Shown piece after piece: positions 1 through 8,220 of a stretch of DNA of 64,000 nt (its first letter is position 1; each line of letters opens with the position of its first letter). Position numbers and translations under genes: made by a program. The stretch lies in contig CAYYNQ010000067.1 in assembly GCA_964473105.1 (NCBI GenBank), forward strand, positions 8,666 through 72,665, written 5' to 3'. Below the pieces are notes generated by a model, which made no database searches, was not told the DNA's origin, and saw only the letters and a program-made list of their open reading frames with translations. Origin of the DNA: CAYYNQ01 sp964473105. Lineage in GTDB: Bacteria; Sumerlaeota; Sumerlaeia; MVZB01.

Positions 1-1
1 C

Positions 2-859
2 AACAGGGAACTGCCCGCCTCCGAGTTACACTACATCAGGCTTGCCGCGATGTGCGGGCAGTTCACGGATTACAACCTTGAAAACGAAACGGAGAAACTG
101 TTGAGGAGGGCGCTCCAATTTTATCCCAGGTCGTATTCAGCGCTCGCAAGGCTTGCGGAATTGAAGTTGTCCGAGGGGAGATTGGCGGAGGCCGTCAAAT
201 TGAGTCAGAAGGCGGTGAACTCGGCTTCAACGGCCGATAAACTGAATGCAGTCAGTCAATACGGGTTAATATTGGGAGATTACGCCCTCGCAACCATGAA
301 CGAGGAAATCATGGGCAAGGCCATTTTCCAGTTGAGGGATGTCATCGAGACGGACCGGTCCAGTTATCGCTCCTACCTCAAGCTGACGGAGATTCTTATC
401 GTGAGAGGACAGTATGAACGCGCCGTGGATGCCATCCATGGGTGTCTGGATCATTCAAGGCCCGACTCGTATGTGGATGTTGCACGATTATATTGTCGCG
501 TGCTGAAGGAACAGGGGAGGATTGACTTTGCGACCCAGTGGCTTGAACAAACCATCCGATCCCATCCGCAGGATATCAGGGTGCAAATCTTTGCCGGGCG
601 GTTTCTTGAAGCTAATAAAGTTTATGAGAAGGCCCGCAGAATGTTCGAGTCCTTGAGACTTCTGAACCTTCAGGGTAGCTTGAAGGCGGATGTCCTGACA
701 GGCCTTGCCCTGGTTGCCGCAAATTCGGATAAGAATTATGAGCTTGCCTGGGACTTGGCAAGGGAGGCCCAAAGGGCCGATTCTGATCATAAGGGGGCCC
801 GGCGGATGGCGAATGAATCCCGACGTTTCCTATACAGCAGGCAGAAAAAAAATCATTGA
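2..859 (+). CDS. TPR-repeat protein (5' end outside window)
   Basis: The reading frame is open from base 2, so the true start lies upstream of the window; the first internal ATG is at 50. The protein is mostly helical with degenerate tetratricopeptide-like units: stretches such as ALARLAELKLSEGRLAEAV and SYRSYLKLTEILIVRGQYE have the small-residue/aromatic spacing of TPR helices. Such repeats normally scaffold protein-protein contacts. No signal peptide or membrane segment is visible in the part present, but the N terminus is missing. It ends with a TGA 62 bp before the methylthiotransferase gene on the same strand. No specific function can be assigned. Confidence 0.75.
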   Translation, partial: NRELPASELHYIRLAAMCGQFTDYNLENETEKLLRRALQFYPRSYSALARLAELKLSEGRLAEAVKLSQKAVNSASTADKLNAVSQYGLILGDYALATMNEEIMGKAIFQLRDVIETDRSSYRSYLKLTEILIVRGQYERAVDAIHGCLDHSRPDSYVDVARLYCRVLKEQGRIDFATQWLEQTIRSHPQDIRVQIFAGRFLEANKVYEKARRMFESLRLLNLQGSLKADVLTGLALVAANSDKNYELAWDLAREAQRADSDHKGARRMANESRRFLYSRQKKNH

Positions 860-921
860 GGAAAGGTCCGGGCCGTAACGGGCTGTCCCCGCAGGGTTAG
901 ATCATCGTGGTCCTATGAATC

Positions 922-2244
922 ATGTCCGACAGGGAAAAAATATACATCGAGACATACGGTTGTTCATTCAACACCGCTGATGCTGAAAACATGGCCGGGG
1001 TGCTGGCCGAATCAGGTTACCGGCTGATTGATGACCCGGGGCAGGCAGATCTCGTGGTCATGAACACCTGCACCGTCAAGGACCGCACCTACCTTAACTT
1101 TGAGAAACGCTTTCGTGACCTGAAACAGGCCGCTGACAACAACGGCGGCCCGCCTCTTGTTATTTCGGGCTGTATACCGAGGGCTTATGAAAAGTCCGAT
1201 CTTCTGGGAGATGTCTCAACAATCGGGCCTGAATCGATCGGTGACATCGCGGAGGTCGTCGGCAGCACCCTGCAAGGCAAGACGGTTCGGAATGTCAGGA
1301 CGCAGGATGGACGCCCCGCATTAAGGGACAGGATGCAGCTGCCCGTGATTCGACAGAATCCGGTGATTGAACTCCTCCCGATTTCCAGCGGTTGCCTCAG
1401 CGCCTGCACCTTCTGCCAGACGAGGCTTGCGAGGGGTCGTCTTTTGTCTTATCGCCCCGGTGACATCATCAGTCGGGCCGAACGGGCGGTCGGGGAGGGG
1501 GTCAGGGAAATATGGCTTACATCTCAGGATACCGGCGCCTATGGGATGGATTGTGACTACCCGCTCTCAAGATTACTGGCGAACCTTTGCAGTATCGCTG
1601 GTGATTTCAGGATTCGCCTCGGGATGACCAGCCCCATCTGGATCTATGAGGATCTCGATGAAATTCTGAATGTCATGGAGCATGAAAAAATATTCAAGTT
1701 TCTGCACGTTCCCCTGCAATCCGGTTCGAACGATGTGCTTGCCGATATGAAACGTGGGAATACACGGGAACAGTTCGTTGAGCTTTGTGATGAGTTCCGT
1801 TCACGGTTCCCGCTGGGGGCGCTTATGACGGATATCATCGTTGGTTTCCCAACGGAAACGGAGGAGGATTTCAGGCAGACCCTTTCCGTCATTGAGCGTG
1901 TCGGTACTGCGGCGGTGAACCGTTCGAAGTTCAGCCCCCGCCCGGGGACGTCGGCCGCGCGCATGAAACGGATCTGCGGGGCAATCGTCAGCCGGCGTTC
2001 ACGGGAACTGAATGAAGTCGTCCGTCGGGTTGCGCGGTGGTATATTCAGGGCTGGCTGGGCAGGGAGGAAATGGTGGTCACGGCGGATTACAAGAAAGAC
2101 GGGACGGTCATGGCGCATAACTCCGCATATCGCCCGGTCGTGCTGGAGGGTGACTGGCCTCTCGGTGCATCCATTCATGTAAGGTTTGACGGTTGCACCG
2201 ACTTTCACCTTGAGGGGACTCCGGATATCCCGGCCTCTTCGTGA
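922..2244 (+). CDS. tRNA t6A37 methylthiotransferase, archaeal/CDKAL1-type MtaB
   Basis: Radical-SAM enzyme expected to add a methylthio group to N6-threonylcarbamoyladenosine at position 37 of tRNA. The N-terminal UPF0004 domain has its three cluster cysteines at about residues 14, 50 and 84 (YGC, NTC, SGC). The radical-SAM signature CLSACTFC supplies C158, C162 and C165, and a short TRAM-like domain closes the 440-residue chain. The motifs IYIETYGC, LTSQDTGAYG and KFLHVPLQSG resemble the archaeal (MJ0867) and eukaryotic CDKAL1 branch rather than bacterial MiaB or YqeV. The subfamily call rests on remembered motifs and needs a phylogeny; the general MiaB-like call is secure. The gene stands alone, 62 bp after the TPR gene and 321 bp before the sigma factor. 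Confidence 0.9.
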   Translation: MSDREKIYIETYGCSFNTADAENMAGVLAESGYRLIDDPGQADLVVMNTCTVKDRTYLNFEKRFRDLKQAADNNGGPPLVISGCIPRAYEKSDLLGDVSTIGPESIGDIAEVVGSTLQGKTVRNVRTQDGRPALRDRMQLPVIRQNPVIELLPISSGCLSACTFCQTRLARGRLLSYRPGDIISRAERAVGEGVREIWLTSQDTGAYGMDCDYPLSRLLANLCSIAGDFRIRLGMTSPIWIYEDLDEILNVMEHEKIFKFLHVPLQSGSNDVLADMKRGNTREQFVELCDEFRSRFPLGALMTDIIVGFPTETEEDFRQTLSVIERVGTAAVNRSKFSPRPGTSAARMKRICGAIVSRRSRELNEVVRRVARWYIQGWLGREEMVVTADYKKDGTVMAHNSAYRPVVLEGDWPLGASIHVRFDGCTDFHLEGTPDIPASS

Positions 2245-2389
2245 TCCTGATGACCCTAGGGAAAATCGGGGAGCGCATTGAATCCGGGTTGAACCATGGG
2301 GATTCGTCCGGTCCGCTGATTGGTTTACATCCCGTTTGTTACAAAATAGACGTTTCACTCGTAAATCCCCCTTTATGAACGTTATATAC

Positions 2390-2417
2390 CTCCCTATGGG
2401 AGTTCCCCCCTAGGGAA
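2390..2417. promoter_or_regulatory. Tandem short inverted repeats
   Basis: Two hairpins lie end to end: CTCCC-TAT-GGGAG (2390-2402) and TTCCC-CCCTA-GGGAA (2403-2417). Each has a 5-bp perfect stem. There is no T-run after them, so they are a poor intrinsic terminator. They might be protein-binding half-sites or a compact RNA structure in the leader of the sigma gene. Confidence 0.3.
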
Positions 2418-2481
2418 TGTGAACAAGGCCCGACTCAAATGTTCATTCTAGGCAGGCGAGCCGTGAACCCAACATAAATAC

Positions 2482-2497
2482 AATAATAATAATAATA
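2482..2497. repeat. AAT trinucleotide run in AT-rich tract
   Basis: Five consecutive AAT units lie inside an AT-rich stretch (about 2472-2512) upstream of the sigma factor gene. Runs of this kind can bend DNA or change length by slippage. Its position in a probable promoter region is the only reason to note it. Confidence 0.5.
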
Positions 2498-2565
2498 TAT
2501 GATATTTTTAGATGATTCCTGTTCGTGTCGGAATTTTCAGTCCATTGTGATATGAAATAACTCAG

Positions 2566-3234
2566 GTGGTGGATGTGTCTGTCAACCAGAGGAGTGGATC
2601 GGGAGCTGCTGAATTTGAGGGAGAGGCCGTAGAAGAGGTGACCGTTGAACAGAAGGACTCGAAGCAAGACTTCAATCCTGAATGTTTCGACCAGATGTAT
2701 GGCCGGTGGAACCGACCGCTGTACCGTTACCTCATTCACTTGATCGGCAATGCCACCATAGCCGAGGACCTCTATCAGGATGCCTGGGTGAACGCGATTG
2801 AAAAGATTGACCAACTTCAAACCATGGATCGTTTCGGGCCATGGATATTTCGGATTGCCCGCAATCTGGCTTTCAACCAGATGCGCAAATCAAAGAGACG
2901 GGGCCAAGTTTGGATCTTAAGCAACCTGAAAGCCAGGGAGGATACCGAGGAAACAGAAGACCTGCTGTCACGTGAACCGGACCGGCGTCCGGGTCCGCAG
3001 GACATGGCAATCCAGGGAGAACAGAGAAAAGTTCTTGAGGAGGCCATGGGTCAACTCGATTTCCAGAGCCAAGAAATGCTGCAATTGAGGTATTTTGAAC
3101 AGATGAAACTCTCGGAAGTTGCCGAGATCCTCGATATCCCGATCGGGACGGTTTGCACGAAGGTTCATCGTTCACTCAAAAAGATTCGTCTACATCTCGA
3201 ACAAAAGGGATACCAGATGAATGCTTCACTTTGA
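2566..3234 (+). CDS. ECF-type RNA polymerase sigma factor
   Basis: Sigma-70 family factor of the extracytoplasmic-function type, 222 residues. Region 2 is seen in AEDLYQDAWVNAI and WIFRIARNLAFNQMRKSKRR; region 4 in LSEVAEILDIPIGTVCTKVH. Region 3 is absent, which defines ECF factors. About 45 extra acidic residues precede region 2. Several GTG codons (2566, 2569, 2575) could start translation and no Shine-Dalgarno sequence decides between them. The next gene, 33 bp downstream, encodes a membrane zinc-finger/FecR protein that is the expected partner anti-sigma factor. The pair probably responds to an envelope signal and regulates its own cluster, but no target promoter was identified. Confidence 0.92.
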   Translation: MVDVSVNQRSGSGAAEFEGEAVEEVTVEQKDSKQDFNPECFDQMYGRWNRPLYRYLIHLIGNATIAEDLYQDAWVNAIEKIDQLQTMDRFGPWIFRIARNLAFNQMRKSKRRGQVWILSNLKAREDTEETEDLLSREPDRRPGPQDMAIQGEQRKVLEEAMGQLDFQSQEMLQLRYFEQMKLSEVAEILDIPIGTVCTKVHRSLKKIRLHLEQKGYQMNASL

Positions 3235-3267
3235 ATCCGGAAAGACACCAGAACGGGACATGAATCA

Positions 3268-4317
3268 ATGCCGATAACTTGTGACCACATCCGTTACAGC
3301 CTGTTGTCTGACGAGGGAGAGGGTCTTTCTTCGGATGCACTTGAGCATCTTGAATCATGTCCTGAATGTCGGGAAGTGGAGCAGACCCTGCACGGTCTGG
3401 AACCGTTGCTGTATCAGGCGGTGCAAGATTCCGCCCCATCGATTTCCACAGAATTGCCCGGATGCCTCGACAGCAAGGTTCGCAGGAATTTCAATAGGGG
3501 CCCGAAAGCCCGGATGTCCACCCATGTCATGCCGGTCGTCACCGGGGACAACGCCCGGCTCAAAGGAGCCGATCAGCGGGGACTCAATTCTTTGCCGGCC
3601 GGTAGGATGGGGGAAACGTCCGATAAATCGGGGCCGAATATAATTTCGTTTTTAAGGCGGCCCGCATTGGCCTGGGCGGCCGCCGCGGTCCTTGTCGTTG
3701 GATTTTCGCTTGCAGGTCTGTTTATCACAGGTTCGGGAGATCCTGCGGGATTTATTGATTATCATGTCGGGGATGTCCGGGTCACCCGTGTTTCCGGTGA
3801 CGCCATTCCTGCCGCCGACCTGGGAACCACTGATGTTGCCCAGGGTATGGGCCTGGAGACCCGTGACAACGCCGGGGCCATTATTCGCCTTGCCAGTGAC
3901 GGGGAACGATATGTATCCATTTTTATAGCCCCGTTTTCCAGTATCAGGGTCCTGAATCATGAGCATGTGGAACTGAAATCAGGGAAGGCTTGGTTTGGTG
4001 TCGAGTCCCATGGCGCAGGTTTTACGGTCTCCACGACAGCCGGCAGGGTCAGGGTTACCGGGACCGTATTCGGTGTCAGTGTGGAGGATCAGGCAACCCA
4101 TGTCGATGTGACTGAGGGGTCAGTGCTCGTTAGCCAGAAGGAGCAGAAAGTGGAAGTTAATGCCGGCCAGGCAGTTCAGTCGATGAATAGCGGGGGCATC
4201 AGCGTCCCTGCGGATCGTTTGGACGGTAACTCAGACCCGGGTTGGGTGACCGGTTTATTTGCCGCTGAGAATGTGGTCGGCAAGGGGAGTTATATGCCCA
4301 GCATCGCTCCACGCTGA
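3268..4317 (+). CDS. Membrane anti-sigma factor with FecR domain
   Basis: 349-residue single-pass membrane protein. The N terminus has a zf-HC2/ZAS-type motif, H27-x3-C31-x2-C34 (HLESCPEC), the usual cytoplasmic sigma-binding module. One hydrophobic helix spans about residues 133-154. The rest, about 165-320, is a FecR domain on the outer face (IIRLASDGERYVSIF, GRVRVTGTVFGVSV, DVTEGSVLV). The order zinc finger, membrane helix, FecR fits a sensor that holds the preceding ECF sigma factor until an envelope signal arrives. The gene starts 33 bp after the sigma gene and is surely cotranscribed. The family assignment is firm; the signal is unknown. No TonB-dependent receptor, the usual partner of FecR in iron signalling, is nearby. 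Confidence 0.88.
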   Translation: MPITCDHIRYSLLSDEGEGLSSDALEHLESCPECREVEQTLHGLEPLLYQAVQDSAPSISTELPGCLDSKVRRNFNRGPKARMSTHVMPVVTGDNARLKGADQRGLNSLPAGRMGETSDKSGPNIISFLRRPALAWAAAAVLVVGFSLAGLFITGSGDPAGFIDYHVGDVRVTRVSGDAIPAADLGTTDVAQGMGLETRDNAGAIIRLASDGERYVSIFIAPFSSIRVLNHEHVELKSGKAWFGVESHGAGFTVSTTAGRVRVTGTVFGVSVEDQATHVDVTEGSVLVSQKEQKVEVNAGQAVQSMNSGGISVPADRLDGNSDPGWVTGLFAAENVVGKGSYMPSIAPR

Positions 4318-4417
4318 TGTCTTTCCGCCACACAAGGGAAGGTATTTCTGCGTTGAGTGCAGACAGTCCGGGCGTGAATCGTGAGAGGGCCGGCTCAGGT
4401 CGGCATGATGGTTTTCG

Positions 4418-5158
4418 ATGAGGAACAGGACAGGAAAATCCACTTGCCAAAGGAATGGGCACGGGCTGGACCCGTATGGTCGGGGGGGTGCCTTCACCCT
4501 GCTTGAGCTTGTGGTGGCGGTCGCCATCATCCTGATCCTGGGCACAATCGCCACCCTGCATTTGCAGGAAGCGCAGACCCGGGCAAAGATATCGTCGACC
4601 AAGGGTCGAATGAAGACGCTTTCTGGTGCAATCGAGATTTATCGGGTTGACTATGGGCATTACCCGTTACCTCGCCTGAATCCCCCGGACGACCCGTTTG
4701 GAATTGTTTCCTCATCAGCGTTAACCGGACTGACAACGCCGCTTTCCTATGTCGGCCCGGAGGTTTTCAGAGATTCATTTGGTTCCCTGAAGATACAGAT
4801 CGCCGGGTCATCACTCGGTATTTCACTTGCGGGGGATCCCTTTGGGCTTCCGGTTCCGGGGTTCAATTCCGACCGGTCACTGCTCTATATCTATTATCCC
4901 CATTTTTCCTATCTGCTTGCACAGTCCGGATTCCTGAAGGAAGCCTATAACGTGATCAGCGTCGGACCGGATCTCAAGGATTCTTTCATCCTGTATCTTC
5001 CATTTCCAAATCTTTTCCCGGAGAATGCGGCGGAATTCGGCATGACGTCCGTCTGGGACACGATTTATGACCCCACGAATGGGACCATCAGCGGAGGAGA
5101 CCTGGCTCATTTTGGCGGTGATTTGCCTCTGGCCGGACTGGTCGGCGGGGCTCATTGA
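4418..5158 (+). CDS. Type II secretion/type IV pilus-like pseudopilin (GspG-like)
   Basis: 246-residue protein with a type III (prepilin) signal. A basic leader of about 25 residues ends in GRGGAFTLLE, followed by the hydrophobic helix ELVVAVAIILILGTIATL and the GspG-like helix KGRMKTLSGAIEIYRVDYGHYP. Prepilin peptidase would cut just before the Phe, leaving Glu at mature position 5. An Ala just before the Phe is often seen in PVC-type and related bacteria. The C-terminal 150 residues (YDPTNGTISGGDL and similar) resemble the large soluble domain of planctomycete-type pseudopilins. No other secretion genes are present. The gene lies 100 bp after the anti-sigma gene and 30 bp before the secreted propeller gene, so it probably belongs to that unit. 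Confidence 0.88.
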   Translation: MRNRTGKSTCQRNGHGLDPYGRGGAFTLLELVVAVAIILILGTIATLHLQEAQTRAKISSTKGRMKTLSGAIEIYRVDYGHYPLPRLNPPDDPFGIVSSSALTGLTTPLSYVGPEVFRDSFGSLKIQIAGSSLGISLAGDPFGLPVPGFNSDRSLLYIYYPHFSYLLAQSGFLKEAYNVISVGPDLKDSFILYLPFPNLFPENAAEFGMTSVWDTIYDPTNGTISGGDLAHFGGDLPLAGLVGGAH

Positions 5159-5188
5159 GGAATCCCTCCGGGAGATCATCATTGTGTT

Positions 5189-8086
5189 ATGCTCAATCAA
5201 GCGAAAAATCCCGGGTTGAACCTCACGACCAGGTTGCCGGTTGATCCGGGAAGCATTCCCCCCCAGATACGGGCATCCGTCTTGATCCTGTTGCTTTGGA
5301 TTTGTTTCGTGGTCCCGACCGGGTCGGCGGGGATCCCCGTCCCATCTGGAGAAACCTTGCCTGGGGTGTTTGCCGGCGCATCTCCGGATTTGTTGCGGGA
5401 AGCCGACGGGGGAACAACCGTGGGCAACGGGATAAATAATACTGGATTGGTCCCATCGGATGTGACATCGGCAGATTTCAATGGTGATGGATTGATCGAC
5501 CTGGTCATCACTTATGCTTTCGACGATGCACTGGAATATTACATCAATCTCGGCGGTGGCCAGTTTGAACTGACAGCCACCCTTGACGTTGGTGTCAACA
5601 ACGGGCCATTCAACGACCTGCCGCGTCAGACTGTCGCCCGTGATTTCGACAAAGATGGATTTCTGGATATCGCGGTGGTTTGTTCCGGTAACCCGAGTAC
5701 GGTTCCGGCCCTGGTCACAGGTCCGACTGTCGGAATTCTCTACGGTTATTCCGGCGGTTTTGAACCGTTCAGGAAGATCGAAATCAAAACAAACGTCAAG
5801 ATGGTCGAGTTTTCATCCATCCTGATCAGCGGTTATCTGGATCAGGACAGCCTGCCGGATCTGGTTGTCGGGCATCACAACAGCAGCGGGATTTCCCTCC
5901 TCTATAATCTTGGAAACAGGAACTGGGACAGCAGTGAACAGATTCTGGTCAACATTCCGGAAAAGATGGGCCCTGAGGATCTTCGTCTCATCGACTTGAA
6001 TCAGGATGGCGGGGACGAATTAATCATCACCACGGAAAACAGTATCCAGATCTGGAGGGGCAACGTGTTTGACGGTTTCCCGAATCAGGTCACGGTTATG
6101 CAGGGAACCAGTTTTACAGGCTCGGATGTCGCGGATCTCAACGGGAACAGTCTTTGGGATCTCGTGGTCATTGACGGGGGGGCGGATGTCATACGGATCC
6201 TGATGGACCTGACTCATGCGGGTGAAGTGTCCCGGGGATATGATATTCAACTCAAGGAGGAAGATGCGCCCATTGATCTCGTGATTTATGACGCCAATCT
6301 GGATGGAATTGATGATGTCGGGATTGTCAACCAAGCCGCCGATATGGCGAATATCTACCTCGGTGGAGCCCATGATGACATTGCATTACCTCCGATCAGT
6401 CTTGTCGATGAATTCCAGACCTCCCGTCGGCCCCGGTCGATGGGTCATGCCGATTTGAACGGCGACCAGAAACCGGACTTGATTGTTGTCAACGATGGCG
6501 ATGCGTGTTGCGGGGTCGACAATCAGGACATTAATATCATCTATAACAATTATGATGTTTCACTGGAGCCGGTCATGCGGGGGTTTTCGGCCAGCACACC
6601 GGGGCTGCAACTGTCGGTCTATCTGGATCGTCCGCGGGGTCTGGCCTGGGATTCAACACGCCAGTGTCTTTGGACCCTGGACCGCAGGGCAAGGGAACTC
6701 ATCAAGCTGGATGATGAGGGGCGACTTCTGAAAAGGGTCCCATTCAGCAATATTGAGAGGCCGGGAATCCCGATTGTGGACCCGGTGGATATCACGGTTG
6801 ATACGGAGGGCCGCTTGTGGGTTGCCGACAGGTTGGGGGGAAAGATCATCCGTGTTCCGCTTAATGATGGAAGCGATCCGGGGTTCAGTTTTTTTGTTGA
6901 CCATGCGGTTCCCGGTAATCCAACGGGGATTGCCTTCGATTCGGGTTCCGGCCTGTTGTATTCAGGTAGTGAAGGCCGTCCTCAAATCCTTGCATATACG
7001 CTTGATGGCGCACTCGCCAAGGTGGATGCTGTCAACCCTGTCCGCGGCATGGCCTGGAATCCTTTGGATAATACGCTTTGGTTCATTCCTGAAAATTCCT
7101 CGGGGACCATCAGGTTCTTCATGACCAACGGGGGTATTGTTGATCCGGTCGAATTCCAGAGTCCCATCGCGCTGACCGATATTGCGAGTATCATGAACGT
7201 CGATTCTGGCCGGTCTATTGCGATTGATCCCGCAGGGGGGCGATTTTGGCTGTTGACCGATAGCGGGTTATTGGTTCAGACGGACATGGCAAACCCGGAA
7301 GCGATACGTTCCGTGACGGAATTGAGGCTGCTTCGTGACATTTGCGCTGTTGCAGGGGAGGGCAGCGGCGGTTTGATTCTGGGAGATTCCGGCCTGCTTG
7401 GCACCCTTGTGAAGACCTCATCAGCAGGGGAGGTCACGGGATTGATCAGGCTCAATGCGTTTGACAACGAGCATCCCCTCAGGATCTCGGGCCTTTGCAG
7501 TGATGGCGACATAATTGGGGTGCTTGACGGGAGAAATCGCCGGATCTGCATTCTTGACAAGGCCGGAAACCCAATCAGCAGGTTTGGGGCCGAATTTCTG
7601 GCATCCCGCAGGCCGGCGGGGATTCTCAGGGACCAAGCCAGCGGACATATGCTTGTGGGTCTGGCTGGACGCATAGCGGAATTCAGGCATGATCCGGTAA
7701 CAGGAAACCCGCCCGTTACGGGGCAGGCCGTGTTTTTGCATGACCTTCCTGCCAATGTCAGGCCGTCCTCGCTCACAGGACGCCCCGGCGTTACCCACGG
7801 GTTGAGTATTTATTCAGCCCACAGGGGGGTGGTGATGTTTCTTGATGGAAATTTCCAACTGGACGGAATTCTCAGCCGAACCCAGAATTTCCCCCCTGAC
7901 ATGTTCGTGAACGCATATGCCATTCCAGGGATCGATGATTCTTTCGGCCTGGATGGTAACGTGAATCGTTTGGATCCCGGCACGGATGTCTGGGTGGCCG
8001 TTGGCCGGGGTGAAACAAATCTGGTGTCTTCAAACCTTGTCAAGCCCAGAAGTGCAGCCGCTCCGGTGTGGCTCCAACTTCCCTGA
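5189..8086 (+). CDS. Large secreted FG-GAP/NHL-like beta-propeller protein
   Basis: 965 residues. A hydrophobic segment at about 29-47 followed by small residues (VVPTGSAG) looks like a signal peptide with a long basic N region. The first half carries VCBS/FG-GAP calcium-loop repeats: DFNGDGLIDLVI (about 96), DFDKDGFLDIAVV (about 152), DLNQDGGDELII (about 270), DLNGNSLWDLVV (about 315) and DLNGDQKPDLIVV (about 420). The second half switches to NHL/SMP-30-like blades such as GLAWDSTRQCLWTLD and ITVDTEGRLWVAD. It is therefore probably two stacked beta-propellers acting outside the cell, in adhesion or binding; no catalytic signature is seen. It is the last gene of the sigma/anti-sigma/pseudopilin run. 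The start is the first ATG after the pseudopilin stop. Confidence 0.85.
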   Translation: MLNQAKNPGLNLTTRLPVDPGSIPPQIRASVLILLLWICFVVPTGSAGIPVPSGETLPGVFAGASPDLLREADGGTTVGNGINNTGLVPSDVTSADFNGDGLIDLVITYAFDDALEYYINLGGGQFELTATLDVGVNNGPFNDLPRQTVARDFDKDGFLDIAVVCSGNPSTVPALVTGPTVGILYGYSGGFEPFRKIEIKTNVKMVEFSSILISGYLDQDSLPDLVVGHHNSSGISLLYNLGNRNWDSSEQILVNIPEKMGPEDLRLIDLNQDGGDELIITTENSIQIWRGNVFDGFPNQVTVMQGTSFTGSDVADLNGNSLWDLVVIDGGADVIRILMDLTHAGEVSRGYDIQLKEEDAPIDLVIYDANLDGIDDVGIVNQAADMANIYLGGAHDDIALPPISLVDEFQTSRRPRSMGHADLNGDQKPDLIVVNDGDACCGVDNQDINIIYNNYDVSLEPVMRGFSASTPGLQLSVYLDRPRGLAWDSTRQCLWTLDRRARELIKLDDEGRLLKRVPFSNIERPGIPIVDPVDITVDTEGRLWVADRLGGKIIRVPLNDGSDPGFSFFVDHAVPGNPTGIAFDSGSGLLYSGSEGRPQILAYTLDGALAKVDAVNPVRGMAWNPLDNTLWFIPENSSGTIRFFMTNGGIVDPVEFQSPIALTDIASIMNVDSGRSIAIDPAGGRFWLLTDSGLLVQTDMANPEAIRSVTELRLLRDICAVAGEGSGGLILGDSGLLGTLVKTSSAGEVTGLIRLNAFDNEHPLRISGLCSDGDIIGVLDGRNRRICILDKAGNPISRFGAEFLASRRPAGILRDQASGHMLVGLAGRIAEFRHDPVTGNPPVTGQAVFLHDLPANVRPSSLTGRPGVTHGLSIYSAHRGVVMFLDGNFQLDGILSRTQNFPPDMFVNAYAIPGIDDSFGLDGNVNRLDPGTDVWVAVGRGETNLVSSNLVKPRSAAAPVWLQLP

Positions 8087-8220
8087 CCCTGTGCCGGTCT
8101 GGTCAATACCTTGCATTCGTGGTCTGGTCGATTTATCCTGTCCTACCCTGCCGGGTTGCGGGCTTTCAGGATTCTGATCTGAAGCTACCCATTTCTGGTG
8201 CAGGGCGAGGTTGATTCATC

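Larger units (their letters stand above)
2245..2565. other. Intergenic region upstream of ECF sigma gene
   Basis: This 321-bp gap has no credible coding frame. It holds two small adjacent hairpins (2390-2417) and then an AT-rich tract with (AAT)n around 2482-2497, much lower in GC than the neighbouring genes. It is the natural place for a terminator of the methylthiotransferase gene and for the promoter of the sigma factor cluster. I could not assign a -35/-10 pair with confidence. Confidence 0.5.
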
